From Cephalopachus bancanus (lineage: Eukaryota; Chordata; Mammalia; Primates; Tarsiidae), in assembly GCA_027257055.1 (NCBI GenBank), contig JAPVLO010000044.1, forward strand, positions 372,001-436,000: 64,000 nt of DNA, given 5' to 3'. Both the position numbers and the translations under genes were made by a program. Numbering within the stretch: the first letter of the stretch is position 1; each line of letters begins with the position of its first letter. Shown here piece after piece: positions 48,871 through 61,004 of the stretch. The notes beneath the pieces are model-generated. The model was not told the DNA's origin, ran no database searches, and saw nothing but the letters and a program-made list of their open reading frames with translations.

Positions 48871-50926
48871 CTCCACCTCTCTGATTCCCAGTTATAGCGA
48901 ACTGTGGAAAAGCAAGTATGTTGTTCTCCCAAATACAATTTGCTGTTAGTTAGACCTCTCATTTCTTCTTGCCATACATTTTTATTTCAACTCAATTCAC
49001 TTTAGACCTTCATTGACACCAGTACAGGGACAAGTAGATGTGTCTCGTCGAATTTGCCTGTCCCTGCTTGCCCTGGAACCACACACCCATGAGGTTGGAG
49101 GGGAGGGATCTCCAGCATTACCTGCCCCATCTCTCACTCTACAGAAGAGGGAACAGAGGTAATGGGAAACGCTAAGAGCCATAGAATTTCAGCATGTTAT
49201 GAGCTCTCTCACATTGCTGACCTCAGCCTGTCACCATAGAGAAGGGGAAGAGAGGTGTTTCAGCCATCACCACCATCACCTCATCCCCTAACACCATTGG
49301 CTGCCTCAGTCACTGCTGAACTTGAAGCCACATTTCAGGGTGACTTCCATCATACTTGCTCTATTAATCTCAGGGCCCAGGTTTAACCAGCTTGGACCCA
49401 CAGAGTCCAAATGGGTAAGGCAAACCAGAAGTGTGGAGGAGTGAACACTTTGTGGTGCAAATTCCATCCAAACAGAGAAAAGAGATGGAAAAAAATCTGC
49501 AAATAAATTTCTCCCTCTTTCTTCTTCCAGTTGTGAGTAGCAATGATTTCATAGTTTCTCCAGAGGAGACCTGCCTGACCAAACAGCTGGTTGTATTTTT
49601 TTGTGAGGCTGTGGTCAGCTCAGTAAAACCCCTCCTTGTATTTGCTTTTCCTTCTTTCCTGCCTCTCATCTCTTTTCCCTCACTCTTGATGTCTTGGTTT
49701 TGTACAAGCTAGCACAGTCCAGCCCATAAGCTTTGCCTCAGGCCGTTCTCTAGGGAACTGAGCGAAGACAACACCTCTCGGCAGTGTTTTTCCCAATCCT
49801 GAACACTACCACAGGTGTTTGGGGGATGACTTTAGATGGCACACCTAGGCACAGTGCTGAATCTGATGGTGAGGAAGTTATTTCTATCTCAGTTTGCTTT
49901 CATTCTTTTTAATTGCCCAGTGAAGAAAGTGTCTATTAGGAGCTGCTTTGTCTTAAATAATTCTCTACCACTCTTAACAAATTCCCCTTCTGCAAACAGA
50001 CACCAGATCTCAGGCAGCAAACTTTCAGTGGAAATCATAAGCAGTTAATCATTTAATTACATTGCTTTGTTTCCAGAGTATTTATTTTATGTTTAGCTTT
50101 TCTTTATGGTGATACTCATTTTCCAGTTATAACAGTGATACATATTTCCTTTTCAATACATTTAACTAAAAAATAAAAAAAGTAAAAACAAACAAGTAAA
50201 TAATACAGGGAAATGATCAGCGATAGTAGAGAAATGTGTGTATAATATATAGTACAGGAATAGGACCCAACCTGTGAAGGTAGAATGTGATCAGCTGAAA
50301 TTTGGGAAACTGCTTTAGAACAAAGGCTGTAAGAGCGACAACAACCTGCCTCCACCTTACTTCCTGAATCCTGTCTCTCCCTCACTGTTCTTTGCTGTCT
50401 TTTCCCTGGGATCTTCACATACTTCTTCCTTCCTAGGGTACAGAGGTCTCCTAGATTTCAAGCAGATTTTGGCAATTGTGTTTTATACAGTGCAACAGTC
50501 AGAGTGCTACTTCCTGTTGTCTATCATTTCTGGCACTGAGATTACTACCAGGGTGCCAAAGACCAAATAAACCTTCACAGCCACCCACAAGCTTCCTTTC
50601 TGTCTACACCTCTGCCCCCCATCCCTAGCACCAGCCACCCTTAGTGGTTTTACTCACCTGCTCTTGTTGCTGGTGTGGCCTCAGCCTTACCATCTTAGCT
50701 CAAGCTGCAAGGCCTTCTCCAACCCACTCTGTCTTGAATACAGTTTAATATACCCTGCACTGGCCCCAAGGGATGCCATTATGTCCCCATCATCTCCATT
50801 GTCCCTACCATTGTTTGAGACAGCAATTGACAGCCTCTGTAAATAGCTCTGAAAGGGCATCTTCAAACTTTTCTTCCTACCTGCTTGCTTCCCCTAGACT
50901 CCTCCCATCTAGAAATTATGTAGTTT

Positions 50927-51229
50927 ATTTGAATTTATTTTAATTTTTTGAGACAGGGTTTCACTCTGTCACCCTGCTGAAGTGCAGTGACATCATCATA
51001 ACTTGCTGCAGCCTCAAACTCCTGGTTAAGCTATCCTTCTCCATCAGGCTTTCAAGTAGCTGGGACTACAGGTACACACTACCACACCTGGCTAATTTTT
51101 CTATTTTTTGTAGAGATGAGGTCTTGCTTTGTTGCCCAGGCTAGCCTTGAACTCCTGGCTTCAAGAGATCCTCCTGCCTCAGTCTCCTAAAGTGCTAGGA
51201 TATACAGGCACGAGCCACCATGACTGGCC
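50927..51229 (-). mobile_element. AluJ-type element
   Basis: Antisense dimer with 'gagacagggtttcactctgt', 'ggctaatttttctattttt' and 'cacgagccaccatgactggcc'. Target duplication of 16 bp with one mismatch: AGAAATTATGTAGTTT (50911-50926) and AGAAATTCTGTAGTTT (51230-51245). It lacks the lineage-specific right-arm block. Confidence 0.93.
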
Positions 51230-51245
51230 AGAAATTCTGTAGTTT

Positions 51246-52224
51246 CTGCTACGTCCTTTTCTCCCTGCATTGTGGTGTGTTGCTCTAGCCCACCCCTGCT
51301 GTCTGACATTTCTCAAGTTTTTCTTTCCTCTGTCTCTTATTCCAGACTGCTATCATCTGGTTTTCTTCTCTCAGGTTCTCTGAACCTTTTTGAGATTTAG
51401 CCGCTATACTGAAAACACCAGGTTTAAATGTCACCTTTCTTTCATAATTCATGGATAGAGGTTTCTCAGGACTTAGAAAATGCCATTGCAAAGGCCCCTT
51501 CCTAATACCCTATCACTTGGGATGCACACCTTGATCCAGGGGTAGAATTTGCTGTCATTGTTTCTGGGACAAAGAGCCCAGGAGTATAGAAACTTTGTGC
51601 CATCTCCCTCCCTGCCCCCCAGCACATCCCCCTATGCCAAACCAGGAGAGGACAGCAGCCAGGAGGGCGGTGAGTTCTAGCCTTCTGCTCCTGCCTGCTG
51701 GGACTGAGGAACTAGAGACCTCACCAGGGCCCAGGCCTAGCCAGGACCCAGCGCAGAAGGAGTTAATGTGATGGATGCCCTGCTAAGAGCCATAGACCTC
51801 ATTCATATGGATGAGGTTCCCACTCATCCTGTGGCCCCAGTTCCTTTTATGAGAAGAAGCTAAAAAAGAAAAGAAAGAAAAGAAACAGAAGACAGGAAGA
51901 GGGAGGAAGAAAATAAAAAGTAAAGGACGCTTCAGTTTTGTGTATGAGAAATGCAGGTCTTGGGTCTAACTCTGCCTCTACCGCCCATGGCCTCTAGCAC
52001 TGGGAATTGACGGAACACAGCATCAAATTCCACTCTGAATTCAAGGGGTGGAAATTTGCAGAGGCCTCTGTGGAAGTTGGAACAGCAACTTGTGAACTCT
52101 AGGATTGGGAAGAATCAAAACTTCCTGCCCTATGTTGGTTCCCCTAGGAGCTGAGAGCAAGAGTCGAGGGTACTTCCTCCCCTGCATTCACACACTCAAG
52201 AGACTGGAAAAAATGAACCATTTT
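51246..52224. other. Unique sequence with a purine-rich tract
   Basis: A (GAAA)n-like purine stretch lies at 51854-51925. No other feature is recognised. Confidence 0.45.
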
Positions 52225-52465
52225 TCTGGACCTTCTTTTGATGCAGCCCTAGCCCCACCACCTCCTGGAAGCCTTCCTGGATTACTTCAGCTCATACTAA
52301 GTTTCATTTTCTCAGGAACAGCACAAGTCCTAACCTGATTATACATCATTCTTTGTGTCAGGGCCATTATTTTATTTTTCTTTCAACTCTGACCCCAAAA
52401 TATTCATATTTCTCAGAGATATACATAATAGGTGGTCAATAATTACCATTTCTTGAGTGAACAAA
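52225..52465 (+). mobile_element. L2 LINE 3' fragment
   Basis: 'ccaccacctcctggaagcct' and 'tcctggattacttcagctc' are a typical L2 3' block; it ends with 'aataattaccatttcttgag'. Confidence 0.65.
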
Positions 52466-52494
52466 TGAGGTCCAGATAGGAAAGAATGTGAGAT

Positions 52495-53190
52495 TCTTTG
52501 GAACCTGTGTTCATTTCCAGTTGCACCATTTATGTAACTGTGTGGCCCTGGGAAATATTAATTCTTTGACCTGGAGTTTTCTCATCTGTAAAATAAGGAT
52601 AATACCTATCTTACAAGGAAGTTTCAAAATGTATGGGTTTTGGCAGGCGAAATAGTGCCTCCTTCCAAATATGTCCACATCCTAATCTCTGGAACTTGTG
52701 AATATGTTATATCACATAGCATCCGGGATTAAGCCTGCAGATGAAATTAAGGATGCTAATCAATTGACCTTTAAATAGGGAGATTATCCTAAATTATCTG
52801 GGTGGGCCCAATGTAATCACAAAGGTCTTTAAAAATGGGAGCGGCAGACTGAAGAGAATCAGTTGGCACTACAAGAAGGATTCAGACTGAGGTTGCTGGT
52901 TTTAAGATGGAAGAATGAGTCCGTGAGCCAAGGAATGCGGGTGGCTGGGAAATTGGAAAAGGCCAAAAGAAATGATTCTCTTTTAGAGTTTCCAGAAAGA
53001 ATGCAACTCTGATGATGTCATGCTTTTAGCCCAGTGAGACCCATTTTGGGTTTCTGATCTCCGGAACTGTAGGAGAATAAATCTATGTTGCTTTAAGCTG
53101 CCTGGTAATTTGCTACAGCAGCCGAGGAAACTGACACACAGGTGTTGTGTATAAAGCATCTGACACACAGTGAGCAGTTTAATGGTTGGC
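52495..53190 (+). mobile_element. MIR SINE split by an MLT1 LTR
   Basis: The 5' part (52495-52630) has 'ctgtgtggccctgggaaata' and 'tcatctgtaaaataaggata'. The 3' part (53141-53190) has 'gtataaagcatctgacacac' and 'agtgagcagtttaatgg'. The MLT1 between them was inserted into the MIR. Confidence 0.65.
52635..53140 (+). mobile_element. MLT1-type MaLR solo LTR
   Basis: Ordered blocks: 'atatgtccacatcctaatct', 'tctgggtgggcccaatgtaa', 'gtgagccaaggaatgcgg', 'gaactgtaggagaataaatc' and 'ggtaatttgctacagcagcc'. The last but one contains the LTR poly(A) signal. No internal coding region is attached. Confidence 0.85.
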
Positions 53191-53227
53191 AGCAGAGAGT
53201 GAATGAGGGAATGAATGAATGTTAATG

Positions 53228-53335
53228 TTTTTCCCACTAGACTATCTGCAACCTGAGGACAGTGGCTCTTACTTCTCTCTCATTCTCCTTTAGCATCTAG
53301 CAGAGCCCCCGGGAACACATCAATGCTCAAAAAAG
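53228..53335 (+). mobile_element. L2 LINE 3' end fragment
   Basis: 'cccactagactatctgcaac', 'ctgaggacagtggctcttac' and 'atcaatgctcaaaaaag' fit the L2 3' terminus. Confidence 0.6.
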
Positions 53336-54484
53336 TTTCTAGACCCAGCGGGTTTTGCTTTTGGGTATTAATTCCAGCAGGAAGGATGCGAAAGAGATTC
53401 AGCATAGAAGTAAAGCGGAAGGGACTGTCAAAGGCAAGCTAACTTTCTCCAGAAGCATGGGCTACTCTCAAGCGCATAGGACTAGGACGCAGAAGCCAGA
53501 TTTAAATACTGCTGTGCTCTGAGGTTCCAGGAGAAGACGTTTGGGGAAGATGTGGGGGAGGGGGAGATGTGGGGAGGACCCTTTACTCATCTCCAGGAAA
53601 CCGAAGAGGCCATCACTCTGGGTGAGAGATGTTATTCATGGGGGGGGGGGGATGTTCATTGTGAGCAAGCCCGTTTCTATGTACCAACCCTGTTTGCAGA
53701 GGCATCGGGTTGAATTCACCCAGTGTATCCAAAGAGCAGGAACCTGGTACAGTCTAATACGGTGGAAGCCATTGCAAGGCAGGGTTTTGAAAATTTTCTT
53801 CATGCTTTTGGGTCCTTCTGGAACTTCAGGTTCTAAAGAAGAGAATCTTGGTTATGAGGATACTGCTGATCAATTGATCAGTATGGCACTGCTGCAAATC
53901 GTTGAATGTCTTCTTTTACTTAAAAGAAAGAAAGAAAAAAAATTGGTTTCAGTTCTGAATGCATGGGGTAAGAAACCCAGAGGTCACTTTCTCTTTCTTT
54001 CAAACTCCCTCTCACTCTCTTAAATAAGGAGAAAGGCTATATTTTTCCATGGATTAAGTCCAACACAGAGAAAACTGTCACTGTGAAAACAATAGAATTT
54101 ATCTCCACTGATATAGCTTGACACTGGGACAAGTGGCTGAATTGTTGCCATAGCAATAAATGTGTTGGACTTATGCATGCGTTTTCTGCTATAGGATTTT
54201 GATTAATGGCATTGACTAAATGGTGTGAAGGGGGAGAGGCCATACAGAAGGCCCAAGGAGAGAGACAGCCAGGCTGCAAGGGCTTGCTGTGGCCCACTAT
54301 GGAGGGATGTCAAGCGGGCTTGGGCAGAAACCAGTTAAACAAGGGGCAGAACCTCTTCCACAGAGTAGAATCCGCGTGTCAGCAGTGCCTTATGGTAGGG
54401 ACCTGGGCGGAGGAGGGGGGAGGTAATGGTACAAGACATTGAGGCCAGACCTCGATCAGGGCTAGAAAACTGTTGAAATCTCAC
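53336..54484. other. Unique sequence
   Basis: A 12-G run lies at 53641-53652. The open frame at 53541-54023 (160 codons) has no recognisable domain and ends in low-complexity serine/leucine; I treat it as chance. Confidence 0.45.
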
Positions 54485-54712
54485 GTTGATTGGGTGCTTC
54501 CTGCATGTCAGCCACTCCTCTAGGTATTTTATGTGTTTCAACTCATTTAATTCTTATAAAACTCTATGAGTTGGCTGCTATTATTTTTTCTAAGGAAGCT
54601 GAGGCACAGAAAAGTCAATTAACTTGTAAAAAGTCACATAGGTAGTGGGGTGGACAGAACCAGGATTTAAACCTAGGTTGTCTGGCTCCAGAAGTTAAGC
54701 TTAACCCTTGTT
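54485..54712 (-). mobile_element. MIR SINE
   Basis: 'gcatgtcagccactcctcta', 'aactcatttaattcttataa', 'gaggcacagaaaagtcaatt' and 'aggatttaaacctaggttgt' are the MIR blocks in reverse order. Nearly complete. Confidence 0.85.
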
Positions 54713-54774
54713 CTAGGAACAAATACTGCCCTCCTTCTCCTGACCTTGCCATCCAAGGTTAGCCAGGGTGATTT

Positions 54775-54818
54775 GTATGTATATATATATACACACATAT
54801 ATATGTATATATATATAT

Positions 54819-54854
<36 letters not shown>

Positions 54855-54922
54855 GAGGGAGGAGGGAAGGGAAGGAGGGGGAGGGAGAGGAAGGAAGAGG
54901 GAGAGAGGAAGGGAGGGAGGGC

Positions 54923-54986
<64 letters not shown>
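54775..54986. repeat. Compound microsatellite: (TA)n, (GGGA)n, (GA)n
   Basis: Alternating TA/TACA from 54775 to 54852, a purine GGGA/GGAA section from 54853 to 54920, then GA units to 54986. The purine half is 134 bp with almost no pyrimidine. Confidence 0.96.
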
Positions 54987-54991
<5 letters not shown>

Positions 54992-55194
54992 TATGGTTCT
55001 GTGAAAACAATCCCACCTCTGAAAAATCCATTTGAACTGCACAGAGCTGAGGAGAGGGGTGTGTTTTACTTGTTGCTAACCTTGTAGGCATCCATTAAGT
55101 GCCTGGGGCGTGGGCTTCCTGGCAGTTTGTACCAAATCCTTTACATTGACTCAGAGGCAGAGTGGGAGGATTGAGAGCCAAAAAGGCTAGAAGC

Positions 55195-55370
55195 TTGGTT
55201 CACTGCTCTCCATGTAACCTTGGACTGTTCTCTTTTTCTCTTTAGGCCTCTATTTTCTCATCTGTGAAATGGGTATAATAGTAGTGCTACCCTGCCTGTG
55301 GTTGTAGATATTAAATGAGATATTTTGTGAACATTGAACACAATGATTGGCCCACAATAAGTCCTCAAAT
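55195..55370 (+). mobile_element. MIR SINE fragment
   Basis: 'ctctattttctcatctgtga', 'aatgggtataatagtagtgc' and 'aacacaatgattggcccac' match the MIR 3' two thirds. Confidence 0.8.
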
Positions 55371-55585
55371 TAAGTTAATTTTTTAAAAGACTCATTTTTA
55401 CTAATTTGCCTGTTTAGAAAATGCTTTCACTTTGCAGATTCAGCTTTCCTTTGACTCACACAAGTTTTCTACTCTCATTTTCTTTGATTTTTTTCTCTTG
55501 CTCCTTCTTTTTCTTTTGATACTCTCTTATGTGTGAACTGTATCTCCTGGGTGTGCCCTCCCATTTTCCTTCTCTCTTCATTTTT

Positions 55586-55872
55586 TATTTTTTTGAGTTG
55601 GAGTCTCACTCTGTCACCCAGACTGGAGTGCAGCGGCCACTCCCGGCCACTGCAGCCTCGACCTGCTGGGCTCTGGCAATCTTTCCGCCTCAGCCTTCCA
55701 AGTAGCTGGAATTACAGGCGTGCGCTACCATGCCCGGCTAATTTTTAATTTATTGTAGAGATGAGGTCTCGCCAAGTTGCCCAGGCAGGTCTTGAACCCG
55801 CGGGCTCAGGCAATTCACTCACCTCAGCCTCCCAAAGCGTGGGATTACAGGCTGAGCCACCGAACCCTGCTG
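55586..55872 (-). mobile_element. Lineage-specific Alu
   Basis: Antisense dimer with 'cggccactgcagcctcgacc' and 'tttattgtagagatgagg'. Perfect 13-bp target duplication TCTCTTCATTTTT at 55573-55585 and 55873-55885. Confidence 0.94.
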
Positions 55873-56164
55873 TCTCTTCATTTTTAAACTCTTCGTTCTC
55901 CTTTGAAATGAGGCTGTGTTTATCAAGTTTGTCTTCTACTTCACTCACTTGGTATTTATCATTATTATTCATTCTGAAATTATTTCTAATTTTAGATTAC
56001 TCATTTTTGATTATCTAGTCTAATTTAAAATATTCAATGTTATTTGAATTATGTTTGAAATTACTACTCAAACAATTTTTAACATCTATTAAAAATTTTT
56101 CAGCTACAACTCTGTATGAGAAAGCCTGCTCCTCCAAAGTGTTCCTGTTCTGCCAGGATACATG

Positions 56165-56465
56165 TTACTGTTCTGATTTCATTCATTCATTCACTCATTC
56201 AAGAGCTGTTTACTGTGTGTCTATTATATGCCCACATAATTCATTCTATCAGATAGTCATAGGTGCTCTGAAGGAAAATACAACACAGTGAGGGGACAGA
56301 GGTTGACAGGAGTAGCCATCTCATTTAGAGTGGTCAGGGAAGGTCTCTCTGCATAGATAGCATTTGAGCAGACACCTGAAGAAAGTAAGGGAACAACAGA
56401 TGTGCATATAGGGGGAAGAATATTCTGGGCAGAGGGAACAGCCAGTACAAAGGCCCTGCTTTGTT
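56165..56465. mobile_element. Ancient interspersed repeat, family uncertain
   Basis: Starts with repeated ATTCATTC and then 'agagtggtcagggaaggtct', 'tttgagcagacacctgaaga' and 'gggcagagggaacagccagt', a block order found at many mammalian loci. I cannot name the family with certainty. Confidence 0.5.
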
Positions 56466-57414
56466 TGCAGGGGCAAACCTGTTTGCTGTGGAAGAAAGCA
56501 AGTGGGAAACTCCAGGGAGATGGCTGTCACCTGGGTTCCTCTTTCTTCCGTATGGTTTGCTCACCCCATAGTGCGATTTTTTTTTTTTTAGGGTTTTCTG
56601 TATTTCCCCAAAATAAAGTTTTCTCCCAGGAGGGGAGATTTCGAGTAGTCCATGATGCCTTCTTCAGTAAGACTTTGTATGTTAGCAGAAATCCTTTGAG
56701 TTTGGCATACAGATGGTACCTGCCCTAATTTCAGGGACTACTACTGGTGTGCTGATGACTTGAAAAAGGGACTATGCCCCACACTTTGCTGCAGGAGAGC
56801 AGGGATGGCAAGTACATGATACAAATGCCTTGATTCCATGGCAGACAGCACTTGTTGATTACAGTGCTCTTTCCTGAGACTAGATACCACTTCAGACGCC
56901 TTCTCAACACTCCTTCTTAGTCATGGTTGGCACTCAAGATTTTTGGCCATTCTTGATGATGATTTCTGCTAATATGCATATAAATTATATTTTTATATTA
57001 GTTGGACATATGAAATTGCTAATAGGCAATTTTTAAACCTCAAAAATAGCAATTTTATATGGTTCAGTGTAATACATTGAATTAAATACAACTCTGTTCA
57101 ATGGACCTTTGCTGGGAAATCTTTTGTTATGCAAAGTCTTCTATGAACACTTAAACCCTAATATACAATAAACTTTGCATGTACTGAGTTTTCTTTCTAC
57201 ATCCGTTAATATGCTAACATATCTACCACGGCACCAGCTCAATTTCCAGACCTTGTCTAATTTTTCTCACCTTCTGGGACCATGAGGTGGCTGAATGTAA
57301 AATAAGGAACCCCTAAACAGACATACCAGCGACCAGATTTTTTTCTCTAACCTTTAATAATAGCTGTGTTATTGTACCTATTCATTCACTCCTCTCCCTA
57401 TAAGAGGTTTGTAC
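56466..57414. other. Unique AT-rich sequence
   Basis: A poly-T run at 56579-56590 is the only notable item. No coding or RNA feature is seen. Confidence 0.45.
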
Positions 57415-57760
57415 TTTCCCTATCCACTGCCATGTGACGTGCAGTGCCTCCCTGAGGAGAGGTGTACTTCTCTGCCCCCTTGACCTCAGGCTTGTTCATG
57501 CGACTTACTTTGGCTAATAGCACATGATGTATGACACCTGTGAGCGACATTGAATGGTTCACTCACAGTCTTCTTTTCCTTGAGCCATGAGACCTTGATC
57601 TTGGGATATAGAAGACACGTGGAGCAGAAATATAGAGACTCAGCTGTGCTGTAGCAACATATGAGTGAGTGAGAAATAAACCTTCATAAGGCACTAAAAT
57701 GCTAGGGAATGTTTGATGCTGTAGCCTTATCCAGACAAGTCTGACTAATGTACCTTATCA
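57415..57760 (+). mobile_element. MLT1-like MaLR LTR
   Basis: 'catgcgacttactttggcta', 'atagcacatgatgtatgaca', 'acacgtggagcagaaatata' and 'agtgagaaataaaccttcat' follow MLT1 order. Diverged; ends approximate. Confidence 0.6.
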
Positions 57761-58254
57761 GTATTAGATACCACATTAAGAAATAACTTTCCCAGGGATT
57801 TGCCCTGGGTGTCATGCAGCTGTAGAGCTCAGTGGAAAGTATTTTGGTTTACATTGATATGGAGACCATGGATGTCCCACGTTTTCTAGAAATAATGTAT
57901 GATGCATGTGTCAGAAACCTTTAGAAGTATGTACCTAAACCGCAACATAATCATAGATGCTTTACAGGAAAAAACGAAGTTTGGAGTTCATATAAGCTTG
58001 GAAACACTGGGTTGAATGAAGTCAAACAGGTTTCTTTCCATCAAGACTTCTCAGAGCCTTTACTATGCTGACATGCACTGTGAATCTCTAAGAAAAGAGG
58101 CTGTCTATAGAAGTTGTTATTTTCCAAAATTGTTTGATCACAGAGTATTTTGTCAGCTTACTGTACTGTAAAAACGTCAGCATCTGTATGTTGCCTCGGG
58201 TGGGAGCAAAATTTTGCATGTTTCTCCCACATTTCCCATCTTTTCTAGAGATCT

Positions 58255-58490
58255 TTTTCACTACTTCTCCTCTTCCTCACCATTATTTATCTTCTCTCCT
58301 TTCCCACTTGTTTTTCTGCCTCTACCCGCTCTTTCCCCTCTTCTCATTATTCTACCTTTGCTTCCAATTTCTCCTTCCTCTCTTACTCCCGCCTTTCTTT
58401 CTTCTCTCCTCTCCGCCTCCTTTCTATTGTTCTCTCCTCTTCTCTGTTCCCTCTCCTCACCCTTTTCTCTTGCTGTCTTTGGTTTTTCAA
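58255..58490. repeat. Polypyrimidine tract
   Basis: More than 200 bp of C/T-rich sequence with few purines (ctcctcttcctc, ccttcctctcttactcccgc). It explains open frames on both strands here. Confidence 0.85.
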
Positions 58491-58609
58491 GGAGCCAGCG
58501 AGTTTTCTTAGACTGGACAACCCAAGGGAATATCCTGCCTGATGGCCAAGTGTCATTCCTGGACAGGGAAGCCAGCAATGGAGCTGCCTGCTCTTCCCAG
58601 GCATGGTGT

Positions 58610-59060
58610 TAATTTTAAAGTGATGGGCTTTAACATCGCATCAGCCTCCTTAAGGAGCGATCCTTTGTTCTAGATTCAGACAAAGCAGCATAGTCGGCCT
58701 TAAAAGGAAAAAAAAAGCTGTTTCATTTTATATTGGAAAAATACAATGTGACATCTGGAGAATAAATTGTTCAGTCAGCCAGAAATACGCCTTGTAAAAA
58801 TTGCTTAGGTTTCTGTAACAAGATTATTTACTGCGAGTGTTCACCTATAATACAGCACACTTTTGAAATGGACCTTTTATGAAACACATCAAGAACTGTA
58901 GAAATGTATTCAGTGCATTAATCTACAACACTGCACACTTTACCACACTTTTAGAGCAGATTTCAAAACTCAGACCATCTAATGAGATAGAAAAAAGTTA
59001 TTCTTGTCCTGTATTCATTCCAGTCATGTTCTATACTGAGCCCTTGGGATATTTAACATA
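58610..59060. other. Non-repetitive stretch, candidate conserved non-coding element
   Basis: No repeats seen. Contains retained CpGs (acatcgcatcagcc, gcatagtcggcc, aatacgcc, actgcgag) and AT-rich regulatory-like words. Not coding. Composition-based guess. Confidence 0.3.
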
Positions 59061-59078
59061 ATGCAGTAGGTTTTTCAA

Positions 59079-59142
59079 TATACACACACCCACACACACA
59101 CTCACACTCACACACACTGTCACACACACTCTCACGCACAAA
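59079..59142. repeat. Imperfect (CA)n tract
   Basis: CACACACC, CACACACACTCACACTCA and CACACTGTCACACAC segments with CT and GT interruptions. Confidence 0.92.
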
Positions 59143-60089
59143 CAAAATATATGGCTGTTCAGATGAGTATTCAGTTTAGAATACACTAGGCCCATATTTC
59201 AACAGCCCACGTGTGAGGCAAAGGCTGGCTATTTTAGATACCAGAACTTTATAAATATTTAAAGATCTTGATTTAATTCAAATGAGAGATCGCTCAGGTG
59301 CTGTCAGTTACTTACATAACTCCTTCTTTTCTGATCAGGGGGTGACAGTTTGGATAGCGATCTCCTGGCAATTTGAGGAACTGCCTCCGTTGGAATCTGG
59401 CAGCTGGGATGGGGCCTGAGGTGGCTGAAGCAGGTGGATTGTGGAGAAGTGGGTCAGGCGGGGGAGGCAGGGAAAAGATGCCTGCTTTGCTGACCTTGAA
59501 TCTTTTATTATTATTATTTTTCTATTCTGATGACAGTAATGGGTTCTTTTAGCTGGGCAACCTAGGAATAGGCAAAGCAAGCCCTCCTACCTCAAGGTCA
59601 ACTCAACTGCCCCTTTGACTCAATGGATATCTGTTTTAGAAGAACAGATCAGAGAGCCTACAGAGTGATTCCTCTACCAGTACAATGAGAGGCCTTGGCT
59701 CTCCACAAAGTTCACCTGGGTCCAATGATTTTAGTGCTGTTGATGAGAGAGCCAAACTGTAGGAAAAAAGCCAGAATGGAAATTTGAAAGAATAACCACC
59801 ACCCCCAAATTATCTCTTCAGTGTCAAAGATTGACTAATTTCTCAGCCACCACTTCCCATCCTCTTGGCATCACCACATGGAAAATGTTGCATTAAACTC
59901 AAGGTAGAGCTGGTAGCAGTTGTGCATCCTTTGCATCTTGGAGGATGAACTGCTGGAAGACTATCCAAGTCTGCTTTCTGAAGATCTCTTTTGAATGGAC
60001 TTTAGCATTTTCCATTTTTGTTTCTCTGAGTCTTCTGGGAAACTACCAGCCTCCTTGAGAAACTTTCTTCTCCTCACTGCTTCCATTCA
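59143..60089. other. Unique sequence
   Basis: No repeat family or exon recognised. Confidence 0.45.
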
Positions 60090-60445
60090 TCTCATGGGAA
60101 TGTTGCCTTTACTCTTCATGATCCAATCCAAGACACCTGTCCTCCAAGAAACCCTTCATGACCTCTAGCTCACCCTGATATTTTTATTCTTGATACCCCC
60201 CATGTAACTTATTGGATCTTCTTCTAATGTGTCTTCCCCTATATGTTAAGTGGATTCATAGGGAAATGGAAAGACCAGTGCACCAAGAGTAAGCAAACTA
60301 GGATTCTAATCTTCTCTCCCCTACCCTTTATTCATCATGTGAACCTTGGGCAAGGACCTTAAGCATTTTAAGCCTCGATTTCCTTACTTATTAAATGAAG
60401 GTATTATTTACATTGCTTGTCTTATAAAATAATTATTAGTATTAA
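60090..60445 (+). mobile_element. L2 3' fragment followed by MIR
   Basis: 60090-60255 has 'ctgtcctccaagaaaccctt' and 'catgacctctagctcaccc' (L2). 60255-60445 has 'gtgaaccttgggcaaggacc', 'cctcgatttccttacttatt' (MIR). Both are diverged. Confidence 0.6.
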
Positions 60446-61004
60446 GTGAACTAATTAAGTGAAAACATTTCATTGACTGGAAATCCTGAATCTATGTAAG
60501 TATCAAAAGCATTAGTCTTCTTGTCTTATATTTGCTTCCATTTTTCCACAGTGGCTAGAAAATTGTTGAATACATAGGAGGAAATCAACAAACATTTGCC
60601 AAATAGAATATTTGTTCTTCTTGCCCCAGGGTGTCCCTCACCAGTTCTAGTTTCTGGAAGGTCTATTATGAAGCCCAGAGCAAGCCCCAATCAGGGTGAA
60701 GTAGATTTGAGGACTGTGTCTATTCTTTTCACAAGGATTTAGAGAGTTGGGTTCAGGTTTTTCTTTGCAATTTTCTACGCGCCTAGGTTGAAAACTTTGC
60801 TATGGAAGAGTCTCTGGAAAAATTCTGGATGCGGCTTAAAAGTTTACTGAAAACCATGAGATGATGTTCCCCCTTCTTTCAGGACCACTATTTAATAAAT
60901 CAGAGGTCATTGAGTTATTTCCTGCAAGGTAGTAACATATCTATACTAAAGGAAAGTGAAAAACATCTGAAATCTTGGTGAAAGCCTATATAAGTAAATG
61001 TTGT
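60446..61004. other. Unique sequence
   Basis: Nothing recognised beyond scattered AT-rich runs. Confidence 0.4.

Larger units (their letters stand above)
47336..50910. other. Mostly unique sequence with a (GT)n tract and one MIR
   Basis: Apart from 48417-48464 and 48715-48870 nothing is recognised. A short L2-like pyrimidine-rich area near 50580-50720 is possible but weak. Confidence 0.4.

Noticed and set aside
53541..54023. Open frame of 160 codons in unique DNA
   Set aside because: No domain, no codon or splice evidence, a low-complexity end, and it includes a 12-G run. Treated as chance.
54713..55091. Several overlapping open frames of 78-113 codons
   Set aside because: They translate the compound microsatellite (repeats of RE, SL or IY) and cannot be taken as genes.
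58134..58612. Long open frames on both strands
   Set aside because: They are explained by the polypyrimidine tract, which has few stop codons in either direction.
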